Shown here: positions 1 through 7,194 of the stretch, piece by piece | Position numbering within the stretch: the first letter of the stretch is position 1 | How the letters are laid out: the number at the start of each line of letters is the position of its first letter | Assembly (NCBI GenBank): GCA_002292895.1 | Contig: DBCE01000232.1 | Span: 1 to 10,449 of the forward strand | DNA length: 10,449 nt | Direction of reading: 5' to 3' | Source of the DNA: Phycisphaerales bacterium UBA966 | GTDB lineage: Bacteria > Planctomycetota > Phycisphaerae > Phycisphaerales > SM1A02 | Notes under the pieces: generated by a model | Databases searched by the model: none | What the model saw: only the letters and a program-made list of their open reading frames with translations | What the model was told of the DNA's origin: nothing | Program-made: the position numbers and the translations under genes

Positions 1-1
1 T

Positions 2-967
2 CGCCATCCGTTGGCGGCGGAAGTCGCTCGCGGATTGACCCGTTCTGGTGTGCCGGAAGGTGCGCGCGTCATGGTGGCGGCCAGCGGCGGTGCGGATTCA
101 ACCGCGCTCATGGCGTTGTGCGCGGGACTGGCGGCGCACGGGCGTATTGAACTGGCGGTGGGCACGGTCGATCACGGTATTCGCAGCGAATCAGCACTTG
201 ATTGCCAGTGCGTTGCAATTCTGGGTGCGCGCCTTGGTGTTCGTGTACTGACTCGACGTCTTGATCTCAGCGCGGGTTCTGGACTGGCCGATCGGGCGCG
301 GACTGCCCGGTACGAAGCGCTGGCATCCATGGCGCTTGAGTGTGGGGCCGCCAGCATTCTTGCCGCGCATCACGCCGATGATCAACTGGAAACCATGCTG
401 ATTGCATTAGCGCGCGGCGCTGGTCTTGGCGGTATGGGCGGTATGCCCGGACGACGCCCCATTCCCTGTGAAACGCCTGGTGCGCAGCACCTTTTGTTGG
501 TGCGTCCGTGTTTACGCATGTCGCGCGAATCATTGCGTGCTGCATGTGTTGATCTCGCCGTGCAATGGCGTGAAGATCCCACCAACGATCGGCGAGACAC
601 TCCGCGTGGAATCGTTCGGCACGTAGTGATTCCGGCATTGGAATCAGTGGCTACGGGTGCCACGCGACGTGCTGCGCGGACCGGTGAACTTGCACGGCTG
701 GGAAACGTGTTGCTTGAATCGCATGTATCCGCCATGCGCGGTCCTGATGGATCCATTGCGCGCAGTGCGTTCCAAAATGCACCCGAAGCGCTTGCAGCAA
801 CTGCAGTCTGGATGCTTGCCGAAGATCGAATGGATGACGCCACGCGGTGGTCCGCCGCTGAGGCGATCGTTGATGGCTCAACCGAGCCGCGCCGATTCCC
901 GATGAGTGGCGGCAGCGAACTGTCCGTGTGCGCTCACTCCGTGCGAGTTCGCCCAGCTACTGTTTGA
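2..967 (+). CDS. tilS: tRNA(Ile)-lysidine synthase, short form (5' end at window edge)
   Basis: TilS ligates lysine to C34 of tRNA-Ile(CAU) using ATP, so that the tRNA reads AUA instead of AUG; it acts in the cytoplasm and is essential in most bacteria. Counting from the TTG codon at 11, the PP-loop ATPase motif SGGADST is at residues 25-31, VDHGIR at 53-58, RYEAL at 100-104, the hallmark HHADDQLET at 120-128 and WREDPTN at 186-192. The frame is open to the window edge (codons for R-H-P before the TTG), and an HPL-type N-terminus is common in TilS, so the true start is probably just outside. Only about 320 residues are present, against about 430 in E. coli; the protein resembles the short N-terminal-domain-only forms known from Aquifex. 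It converges on the next gene with an 11 bp overlap. Family assignment is firm; the start is not. Confidence 0.95.
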   Translation, partial: RHPLAAEVARGLTRSGVPEGARVMVAASGGADSTALMALCAGLAAHGRIELAVGTVDHGIRSESALDCQCVAILGARLGVRVLTRRLDLSAGSGLADRARTARYEALASMALECGAASILAAHHADDQLETMLIALARGAGLGGMGGMPGRRPIPCETPGAQHLLLVRPCLRMSRESLRAACVDLAVQWREDPTNDRRDTPRGIVRHVVIPALESVATGATRRAARTGELARLGNVLLESHVSAMRGPDGSIARSAFQNAPEALAATAVWMLAEDRMDDATRWSAAEAIVDGSTEPRRFPMSGGSELSVCAHSVRVRPATV

Positions 968-1883
968 CGTCTGCCGGCGTTCGGCAGCGGTCGTAATCAG
1001 TACTGGTGACACAGGTCACTCGCCCGTTCTCCACCTTGACGATGGTGGGCGGGGTGATGATCCACTGCTTGGTGTCCGGCAGCGAAACCCGTTCGCAGCC
1101 GGTGCATTCCACGTCGGCGGGCTGGTCGCTTGGCAATACTTGGACGCCGGGGCCATGTGGCACCAGGACGGCAATGACGTTGCCGTCTTGCGGACCAGAA
1201 AAGTACGTTCGAAAGACTTCGTGACAACGGCCGCAGGTAGGGGAATAGAACACCACCCACTTGGTTCCCTCCAGCGTCAGGGGCGTCAGGCTTGGAACAT
1301 GTCGAGCGACGCCTGCCTCGGCCATGGTCATGCCAACCCATTCGGAGGGATTGAGTACCACCATTTCTGCGCCGCTACTACTAAACCGGGAGTTGGTGCG
1401 CGGAGCCAAGTCAAGGCGCCCGGCGAGTCCAAATGCAAACGCGGCAACGGCCACAGCTCCAATGACCTTCAGCGCTGAAATACGTCCGCGTGGGGCGGGC
1501 GTTGGATTGGGCCGCATCAGTAATGCAAGCGTGCCAGCGCCGATGGCCAGACCGACGAGCGGCGCGATCCACATACTGGCCGGAACCGCTGCATCGCCGG
1601 GCGCATTGATGATGGCGGAGAGTTCCGCCAGACCACTAAACGCAAATGCGATGCCGGTCAGCCAAGCAACGCGGCGTGACAATCCAGAAGACAGAAACGC
1701 AAACATGGCGCCGCACAACTCAACAGCAATCAGAATGCGCAGCACCTTGTCCGAACCCGCTCCAGTCTTTACTGAGAGGTTCGCGAGCCAGTTTGGAAGC
1801 GAGTCGCCGCCACGTGACCACTCAATGACAACGCAGGTGAGGAGTAGGGCGGGGATAGCAATGCGACGAAGCAGTCCATTCAT
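957..1883 (-). CDS. membrane protein with thioredoxin-like domain, paralogue of the upstream gene
   Basis: This 308-residue protein has about four hydrophobic segments in its N-terminal half (roughly residues 5-20, 48-66, 72-92 and 103-123) and another near 138-155, followed by an extracytoplasmic-looking thioredoxin-like domain. That domain has YSPTCGRCHEVF (CxxC at 217-220), a second CxxC at 260-263 (ECTGCE) and the cis-proline-type segment ITPPTIV at 277-282. It aligns along its length with the gene upstream (same YFSGP after the CxxC, same second CxxC, same RILIAVE/RFMIAFE helix), so the two are tandem paralogues. Unlike its neighbour it has no CGC pair in the membrane domain; the aligned stretch reads INAPGDAAVP. 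The ATG at 1883 overlaps the upstream stop as ATGA, which argues for translational coupling. A thiol redox role in the periplasm or membrane is inferred; the substrate is unknown. Confidence 0.8.
   Translation of the reverse strand: MNGLLRRIAIPALLLTCVVIEWSRGGDSLPNWLANLSVKTGAGSDKVLRILIAVELCGAMFAFLSSGLSRRVAWLTGIAFAFSGLAELSAIINAPGDAAVPASMWIAPLVGLAIGAGTLALLMRPNPTPAPRGRISALKVIGAVAVAAFAFGLAGRLDLAPRTNSRFSSSGAEMVVLNPSEWVGMTMAEAGVARHVPSLTPLTLEGTKWVVFYSPTCGRCHEVFRTYFSGPQDGNVIAVLVPHGPGVQVLPSDQPADVECTGCERVSLPDTKQWIITPPTIVKVENGRVTCVTSTDYDRCRTPADVKQ
971..987 (+). terminator. possible hairpin just after tilS stop
   Basis: CTGCCG and CGGCAG form a perfect 6 bp inverted repeat with a 5 nt loop, starting 3 bases after the tilS stop and lying inside the 3' end of the opposing gene. 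There is no following T tract on either strand, so this is not a canonical intrinsic terminator. It may be a weak bidirectional terminator or 3'-end stabiliser, or chance in GC-rich DNA. Confidence 0.3.
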
Positions 1884-2962
1884 GGATTCACTTTGCCTTT
1901 CGCGTTCAGCGCGGCGCGCACCAACGTGGCGTCTTCGCTATTCGTGCAGACGCCGATCACCACGCCGTCCTCGACGGTGAGGAGTACCGGCGTGCTCAGT
2001 ACGTAGTTAATGCCCTTGGGTAATGTTGCTTTGCCGCACTCAGAGCAGGGGTTTTCCAACAGCTCGCCCGTGGCATCAGGGATAGAAATACTGGTGGTTG
2101 GTGTGGGCAATGGGCCACTGAAGTAGCTGTTCAAGAGCTCGTGGCAGTGATCGCAGTCATCGCGCATGAAGACGATGTGATGTCGGCCGACATTCAAGTT
2201 GGCAGGCAGCGGTCGCTGCACCAAGAGCATCAGTTCTTGGGCATCCAGTCGCTGACCCTTCCATGATTCAAACTCGGGCGCGTACCACGGCTTGGCGGTT
2301 GCCGGCATCGGTGGCCAGGCTGTTGTGGCGGTGACCACAGGGGTGGTGGTGACCACGGGGTTGGTGGTGACCACGGGGGTGGCAGTGTCAACAACTTCAA
2401 GCGTGACTACGGCGCGATCCGGCACGCCGAAGGCAATTCCGATGCCAAGCAGTGCGGGGACAAACATGACCGAGCCAACTTTGCGCCCAAGTTCCGCGGG
2501 CGGCAAGCGACGACCGCGCGGTCGCAGGACGCACACGCCAATCAGCAACGTGAGGTCGATGGCAAGCATCCATTCGGGCGATGGTCCGCTTGCGCCGAAG
2601 CATCCGCAGCTCGCGGCGCCGGAGGCGATCAGTAATCCGAGGATGACACAGAACAGCGTCAGGAGTGAGATGGCGAGGCTTCGCGCCGCTTGCACGGGGC
2701 CGACCACCATGAGGAGCGCTGCCATGATCTCGAAAGCGATCATGAAGCGCATGGCTGGCCCAAGGTAATCCTCGCGGTTCATGCCAAGTCCACGAACGAA
2801 CAAAAAGTCCGTGACATCCGTGACCGGCTTTGGCAACAACTGCGGGTTGCGCTCCCAGAGCTTGAACGACGCGCCGAGGAGGATCCAAAGGGGGACGATC
2901 AATCGGAGTAATACGGTGCCGATTCGAGTTCCGGAAGGCTTGGCGGGTGTGGTTTCATTCAT
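1880..2962 (-). CDS. MauE-like membrane protein fused to thioredoxin-like domain
   Basis: This protein of about 360 residues begins with a MauE/DoxX-like membrane domain. Hydrophobic helices lie near residues 15-32, 71-88, 95-115 and 132-147, and a GAASCGCFG motif (Cys 119 and 121) sits between helices three and four; a further helix is near 163-180. A Pro/Val/Thr linker made of three six-residue repeats leads to a thioredoxin-like domain with CDHC (270-273), a second CxxC (CSEC, 306-309) and STPVLL with the expected cis-proline. In methylamine utilisation MauE (membrane) works with MauD (thioredoxin-like) to form disulfides in a target protein; here both parts are in one chain, so a membrane thiol-disulfide relay is likely. 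No mau genes are nearby, so the target is unknown. ATG 2962 was chosen. A TTG at 2983 in the same frame adds 7 residues; its GGAGG lies only 2 nt upstream. Confidence 0.8.
   Translation of the reverse strand: MNETTPAKPSGTRIGTVLLRLIVPLWILLGASFKLWERNPQLLPKPVTDVTDFLFVRGLGMNREDYLGPAMRFMIAFEIMAALLMVVGPVQAARSLAISLLTLFCVILGLLIASGAASCGCFGASGPSPEWMLAIDLTLLIGVCVLRPRGRRLPPAELGRKVGSVMFVPALLGIGIAFGVPDRAVVTLEVVDTATPVVTTNPVVTTTPVVTATTAWPPMPATAKPWYAPEFESWKGQRLDAQELMLLVQRPLPANLNVGRHHIVFMRDDCDHCHELLNSYFSGPLPTPTTSISIPDATGELLENPCSECGKATLPKGINYVLSTPVLLTVEDGVVIGVCTNSEDATLVRAALNAKGKVNP
2331..2384 (-). repeat. three tandem 18 bp repeats encoding a Pro-Val-Val-Thr linker
   Basis: Three direct 18 bp units begin at 2331, 2349 and 2367, each starting GTGACCAC on the plus strand. 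They differ at only a few positions and keep the reading frame. In the minus-strand gene they encode TPVVTT, NPVVTT and TPVVTA, the flexible linker between the membrane and thioredoxin-like domains. The unit is a multiple of three, so copy number can change without a frameshift. Confidence 0.85.
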
Positions 2963-3111
2963 AACTTGCTTTATCGTAGTCAATGCCTCCGGAACGGCGT
3001 ATGGTGACTTTCGTCCGCGTGTACGAATCTAGAAATTCACCTGTGCGAATACGCCGCGAAGTGCGGGAACTGTCCCGCGCGCGCCCGCTCTTTGCAAGGT
3101 AGACCACACAC
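2963..3111. promoter_or_regulatory. divergent intergenic region between two operons
   Basis: This is the only divergent protein-protein gap in the window, so it should hold promoters for both the thioredoxin-like pair (minus) and the SDR-photolyase operon (plus). I could not find a convincing -35/-10 pair on either strand. It contains a perfect 6 bp inverted repeat, GCGGGA at 3063-3068 and TCCCGC at 3073-3078, about 35 bp before the plus-strand ATG. It also contains a GGAGG on the minus strand at 2990-2986. The plus-strand ATG at 3112 has only a weak, distant AAGG upstream. Confidence 0.4.
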
Positions 3112-4488
3112 ATGGCCGTGTTTGTTCGATCAAGTCTCATGCCTGCTTCCGCCACCGAACTAGCCGCATGGCACTTCCGGTCCGGAGCGATCGACCGCCT
3201 CATCCCGCCGTGGGAGGATGTTGAGATCCTGGAGCGTCCGGCGGCCATGGTGGACGGAGCGGTGGCTCGATTTCGGATGAAGAAGTTCGGAGTGCCCTTG
3301 GTGTGGGTGGCGCGTCATCACGACGTCAAGCCTGGGGCCTCCTTCTGCGATACGCAGGAATCCGGTCCGTTCAGTTCGTGGAATCATCGGCATTCGTTCT
3401 TGCCCAATGGTGATGTCTCCAGCATGTTGGAAGACCGGATCGAATACGCACTTCCGGGCGGGATCATCGGTCGTACCTTTGGTGGCTCCACGGTGGCAGG
3501 TGACCTGGAGCGAATGTTCACGTGGCGACATGCGCGGACTCGCCATGATCTGCACCACCATTCAACCTTCCCGGGCGAGCATCTGCGCGTTGCGGTGAGT
3601 GGTACCAACGGAATGGTTGGCGGTTCGTTGCTGCCATTCCTCTCGACTGGCGGTCATGATGTTCGGCGCATTGTGCGCGGTACAGCCGATCATGCGCGTG
3701 GCGATGTGGCATGGGATCAGCATGCAGGCACGTTTGATGCGGCGCGGCTTGAAGGTCTTGATGCCGTGGTGCACCTTGCTGGGGCGGGCATCGCCGACGA
3801 GCGTTGGAGCGCTGCGCGCAAGCAAGAAATCCGCGATAGCCGGGTCAATCCGACCACGCAACTGGCGCGCACTTTGGCTGGCCTCAAGCACAAGCCGCGC
3901 GTCTTGGTGTGTGCAAGCGCGGTTGGCTGGTACGGAAATCGTCCGGGCCCTGGTCAAGTGGATGAATCAAGTTCGCGCGGGGACGGCTATCTGCCGGAAA
4001 TCTGCGAAGAGTGGGAGCGTGCCACTGATGCGGCGCGGGACGCAGGTATCCGCGTCGTGAACGTGCGCATTGGCGTGGTGATCAGCGCTCGCGGGGGCGC
4101 GCTTGCCAAGTTACTTCCACCATTCAAGATGGGTCTCGGTGGCTCAGTGGGCTCTGGCACGCAGGGCATGAGTTGGATCGACCTGGATGACTTGCTCGGC
4201 GTTCTCCGCTTTGTGATGAGCACAGATGTGAGCGGACCCGTGAACGCGGTGGCGCCACAGCCGTGCTCCAACAAGGAGTTTGGGCAAACGCTTGGAAGTG
4301 TGCTTGGTAGGCCATCAATCGCGCCGCTTCCTGCAACGGCAGTCAAAGTCATGTTTGGCGAGATGGGCGAGCGCCTGCTTCTTGAAGGTGCGTTCGTTGC
4401 CCCAAAACGCCTGCAGGCGTTGCAATTCAAGTGGGCGCTTCCGAGTCTGACTGATGCCTTCCGATTTGAGCTTGGGAAATTCGAATGA
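3112..4488 (+). CDS. SRPBCC domain fused to TIGR01777/YfcH-type SDR epimerase-like protein
   Basis: This 458-residue protein has two domains. Residues 1 to about 153 resemble the SRPBCC (START/cyclase-like) ligand-binding fold often found beside or fused to this SDR family, with AWHFRSGAIDRLIPPW near 19-34. Residues from about 157 form an extended-type SDR: nucleotide-binding GTNGMVG at 164-170, DAVVHLAGAGI at 217-227, the family signature ASAVGWYG at 268-275, and SWIDLDDLL at 354-362 before a C-terminal DUF1731-like tail. The family (SDR39U1, YfcH, TIGR01777) has no settled substrate; NAD(P) binding is expected. Its stop overlaps the photolyase start as ATGA, so the two are co-translated. 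Related SDR genes recur next to photolyases, including in light-responsive clusters, which hints at a stress or flavin/pigment link, but that is inference. ATG 3112 is preferred because homology to the SRPBCC domain begins almost at once. Confidence 0.9.
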   Translation: MAVFVRSSLMPASATELAAWHFRSGAIDRLIPPWEDVEILERPAAMVDGAVARFRMKKFGVPLVWVARHHDVKPGASFCDTQESGPFSSWNHRHSFLPNGDVSSMLEDRIEYALPGGIIGRTFGGSTVAGDLERMFTWRHARTRHDLHHHSTFPGEHLRVAVSGTNGMVGGSLLPFLSTGGHDVRRIVRGTADHARGDVAWDQHAGTFDAARLEGLDAVVHLAGAGIADERWSAARKQEIRDSRVNPTTQLARTLAGLKHKPRVLVCASAVGWYGNRPGPGQVDESSSRGDGYLPEICEEWERATDAARDAGIRVVNVRIGVVISARGGALAKLLPPFKMGLGGSVGSGTQGMSWIDLDDLLGVLRFVMSTDVSGPVNAVAPQPCSNKEFGQTLGSVLGRPSIAPLPATAVKVMFGEMGERLLLEGAFVAPKRLQALQFKWALPSLTDAFRFELGKFE

Positions 4489-5921
4489 CCACATTGGTTT
4501 GGTTTCGACAAGATCTTCGTACGTCCGATCATGACGCGCTGCTTGATGCGTGCGCGCGCGGAGCAGTGGTGCCGGTGTTCATCTGGTATCCAAAGTCCGA
4601 GGGTCGTTGGCCGATCGGCGGTGCACAGCGCTGGTGGTTGAATCACTCACTGCGGCGGCTTGCTGAGGACTTGAAGTCGCGCGGATCCAGGTTGGTGATT
4701 CGAACTGGTGATCCAGCAGTGGAGCTGGCGTCCGTGGCGCGCGCGTGTGGCGCCAAACGCGTGGCGTGCTCACGTCGTTACGAGCCAGCAGCGATGGCTG
4801 ACGAGGAGCGCGTCGCGGAACTGTTGGAGAAGTCAGGTATTGAACTTTGCCGCATTGGCTCCAATCTGTTGTTCGATCCGTTTGCGATTCGTACGCAGAC
4901 CGGCACCCCGTACAAGGTATTCACGCCGTTCTGGCGGGCATGTTTGACGCGCCCAGCGCCCGATGCTCCGCGCCCAGCGCCAGCATGGCCCGCGGGGCTA
5001 GACGTGGACGCGCTGCAACTCCTGCCGAAGATTCCGTGGGACGCTGGATTGCAACAGATGTGGACTCCTGGTGAGGCTGGCGCGCGCACGCGCCTGCAGG
5101 CGTTCGTTGCTGGGCCGATCGGTCAGTATTCACTGCAGCGCGATATTCCTGGTGTGCATGGAACGTCCATGCTTGCCGCGCACCTGCACTTTGGTGAGGT
5201 GAGCCCGCGCGAAGCGTGGCACGCAGTGCAGAAGGCAATCCGCGGTCGCGCGGGAGAATTCACTGCGAATGCTGAGAAGTTCCGCGCGGAATTGGGTTGG
5301 CGGGAATTTGGTGCGCATGTCCTTGCCAATTTCCCGCGCACGGCAGAGGATCCACTGCGCATTGACTTCCGGAAATTTCCGTGGCGCACCAACGCAGCGG
5401 AACTACGCGCGTGGCAGCGCGGCCAGACTGGCTATCCGATTGTGGATGCAGGAATGCGTCAACTTTGGCACACCGGCTGGATGCATAATCGCGTCCGCAT
5501 GGTGGTGGGCAGCTTCTTGGTGAAGCACTTGCGAATGGACTGGATGCATGGCGCCCGCTGGTTCTGGGATACGTTGGTTGATGCGGATCTTGCCAGCAAC
5601 ACACTGGGATGGCAGTGGGCGGGCGGTTGCGGCGCTGATGCGGCACCGTACTTTCGTATCTTCAATCCGATGACGCAGGGCAAGAAATTTGACCCAGACG
5701 GCGCGTACGTCAAGCATTGGGTGCCGGAACTTGCTGGCGTTCCTGCGGAGTACGTCCATGCGCCGTGGGAAGCGCCGCCGCTTGCGCTCGCCATGTCGGG
5801 CGTCACGCTAGGCGAAACCTATCCGCACCCGATCGTTGATCATGCAAAGGCTCGCGCCGCTGCATTACAAGCGTTGTCTGCAGTGAGTGGAAAGTCTGTT
5901 ACTGCGTCGGATGACGTGTAA
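4485..5921 (+). CDS. phrB: deoxyribodipyrimidine photolyase, class I (CPD type)
   Basis: The enzyme uses blue light and FADH- to split cyclobutane pyrimidine dimers in DNA. The 478 residues match the usual length of class I enzymes. An N-terminal antenna-binding domain starts LVWFRQDLRTSDH (4-16), and the FAD domain includes GTSMLAAHLHFGEVSPR (226-242), ELGWREF (269-275) and GYPIVDAGMRQL (316-327). The electron-transfer tryptophans equivalent to E. coli W306, W359 and W382 are W300, W353 and W376, with identical spacing of 53 and 23 residues. N372 matches E. coli N378 by the flavin N5, and W272 and W378 match substrate-contacting W277 and W384. All this supports active photorepair rather than a signalling cryptochrome. 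The ATG overlaps the upstream stop (ATGA), with GGGA seven bases before it as a possible ribosome binding site. The 3' end overlaps the opposing gene by 23 bp. Confidence 0.96.
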   Translation: MTTLVWFRQDLRTSDHDALLDACARGAVVPVFIWYPKSEGRWPIGGAQRWWLNHSLRRLAEDLKSRGSRLVIRTGDPAVELASVARACGAKRVACSRRYEPAAMADEERVAELLEKSGIELCRIGSNLLFDPFAIRTQTGTPYKVFTPFWRACLTRPAPDAPRPAPAWPAGLDVDALQLLPKIPWDAGLQQMWTPGEAGARTRLQAFVAGPIGQYSLQRDIPGVHGTSMLAAHLHFGEVSPREAWHAVQKAIRGRAGEFTANAEKFRAELGWREFGAHVLANFPRTAEDPLRIDFRKFPWRTNAAELRAWQRGQTGYPIVDAGMRQLWHTGWMHNRVRMVVGSFLVKHLRMDWMHGARWFWDTLVDADLASNTLGWQWAGGCGADAAPYFRIFNPMTQGKKFDPDGAYVKHWVPELAGVPAEYVHAPWEAPPLALAMSGVTLGETYPHPIVDHAKARAAALQALSAVSGKSVTASDDV

Positions 5922-7194
5922 CGAGCAACTTGTCCACGCGGCGCCCGTCCAGGTCGATGACCTCAAATTGCCAGCCGTTCCACTTGGCTTTGTCGCCAGT
6001 GCTTGGCAGTTCGCCGAAGAGCGCCGTGACCAGTCCGGCCGCGGTCGCGACCTCCGGGAGTTCATCCGCTGCGTCGCTCTCCAGTCCGAGTGTTGCCAAT
6101 ACATCCGGTAGCGGGAGCATTCCATCCATCAGCCATGAGCCATCTTCGCGTTTCACGGCGGTGGCTTGTTCGCCCTCCGTGCCACGGCTCATATCGCCAA
6201 GCAACGCTTGCACGACATCGTTGGCGGTGACGAGTCCTTCCAGGCCGCCATGTTCATCAACCACAAAGGCAATGCGCGTGCGGTTGGATTGAAAGAGTGC
6301 AAGGAGCTTCAGTGCCGGCATTGAATCAGGCACATAGAGCGGCGCCTGCATGACGGCAGAGACTTTGAAGCCCGCGCCTGCAAGCAATCCGTAAGAAATC
6401 AAATCCTTGATGTGAACAACGCCCAGCAGGCGATCGATGGAACCTTCGCACACCGGAAAGTGACTGAACGGGGCTGTGCCGATCAGTACTTGCAGATCGT
6501 CAGCTGGCATGGCCGCATCGATCCAGGTGATTTGTCCGCGCGGAACCATCAAACTCTTGGCGGTCATGTCACCCACGCGAAGGGCGCGCTCAAAGATGCG
6601 GTGCTCCATGGGGTCAAACACGCCGGTGCTAGCAGCTTGCGCAACCATTGCCTTGACGTCTTCTTCGCTCACTTCTTCGCGGTGGTTGCGAATGCCAAGG
6701 AGTCGCGTCAGTGCATCCGTCGAGTTCGTCAGTATGCGCACCGGAATACCTGCCACGCGAGACATGAACCACAGCGGCGTGGCAGTGGCGGAGGCGATGC
6801 GCTCCGGATAGGCGATGCCGATCTGCTTGGGAACCAATTCGCCCACTACCAGCAAGAGGTAGGAGAGGATGGTGATGACCGTGATGAATGAAATCACCTC
6901 CGCATGCGGAGCGATTGCTGGGTACTCACGGAGCCAAATCTCCAGATAGTGCGAAAGTTCCCGTTCGCCGTATGCGCCTTCCACGATGGCGGTCATCGTC
7001 ATGATCAGATGAACCGTGGAGAGCAATCGCGATGAGTCACGTGACAAAGCCAGCGCGCGGCGTGCGCCGTGGTTGCCGCGATCGGCCATCGCTTGCAGGC
7101 GCGAAGGACGCGCGGTCATGACGGCCAGTTCGCAGGCGGCCACAAAGGCGTGCAGTGCGATCAGTGCGCCAAGAATGATCAATGTCACCATCAT
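5899..7194 (-). CDS. CNNM/CorC-type (HlyC family) membrane protein with CBS pair
   Basis: This 431-residue protein has the full architecture of the CNNM/CorC group, whose members are linked to Mg2+ (and sometimes Co2+) efflux or homeostasis in the inner membrane. The DUF21/CNNM transmembrane domain covers about residues 1-170, with FVAACELAVMTARPSRL near the start and the hallmark GELVPKQIGIAYPERI at 118-133. A pair of CBS domains follows (about 215-265 and 280-332, the second with FVVDEHGGLEGLVT). The C-terminal CorC_HlyC domain runs from about 347, with WLMDGMLPL and LFGELPSTGD. The haemolysin label often attached to the family is historical. A longer ORF opens at 7284, but ATG 7194 is preferred: it overlaps the transporter stop (ATGA), has AGAGGG seven bases upstream and begins directly with a membrane helix. 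It is the second gene of an operon with the MFS transporter. The metal specificity is not visible from sequence. Confidence 0.93.
   Translation of the reverse strand: MMVTLIILGALIALHAFVAACELAVMTARPSRLQAMADRGNHGARRALALSRDSSRLLSTVHLIMTMTAIVEGAYGERELSHYLEIWLREYPAIAPHAEVISFITVITILSYLLLVVGELVPKQIGIAYPERIASATATPLWFMSRVAGIPVRILTNSTDALTRLLGIRNHREEVSEEDVKAMVAQAASTGVFDPMEHRIFERALRVGDMTAKSLMVPRGQITWIDAAMPADDLQVLIGTAPFSHFPVCEGSIDRLLGVVHIKDLISYGLLAGAGFKVSAVMQAPLYVPDSMPALKLLALFQSNRTRIAFVVDEHGGLEGLVTANDVVQALLGDMSRGTEGEQATAVKREDGSWLMDGMLPLPDVLATLGLESDAADELPEVATAAGLVTALFGELPSTGDKAKWNGWQFEVIDLDGRRVDKLLVTRHPTQ

Noticed and set aside
906..1478. 190-codon plus-strand open frame overlapping the end of tilS
   Set aside because: It is antisense to the downstream thioredoxin-like gene, whose CxxC and cis-proline motifs show that the minus strand is coding here.
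1261..1980. 239-codon plus-strand open frame
   Set aside because: It lies opposite the two thioredoxin-like genes, has low-complexity Ala/Arg/Ser composition and no recognisable motif; it is an antisense shadow.
2331..2384. Possible CRISPR-like direct repeats
   Set aside because: The 18 bp units are directly contiguous with no spacers and sit in frame within a coding gene.
2292..2768. 158-codon plus-strand frame with a Val/Thr/Gly repeat
   Set aside because: The repeat is the antisense image of the 18 bp linker repeat in the minus-strand MauE-thioredoxin gene.
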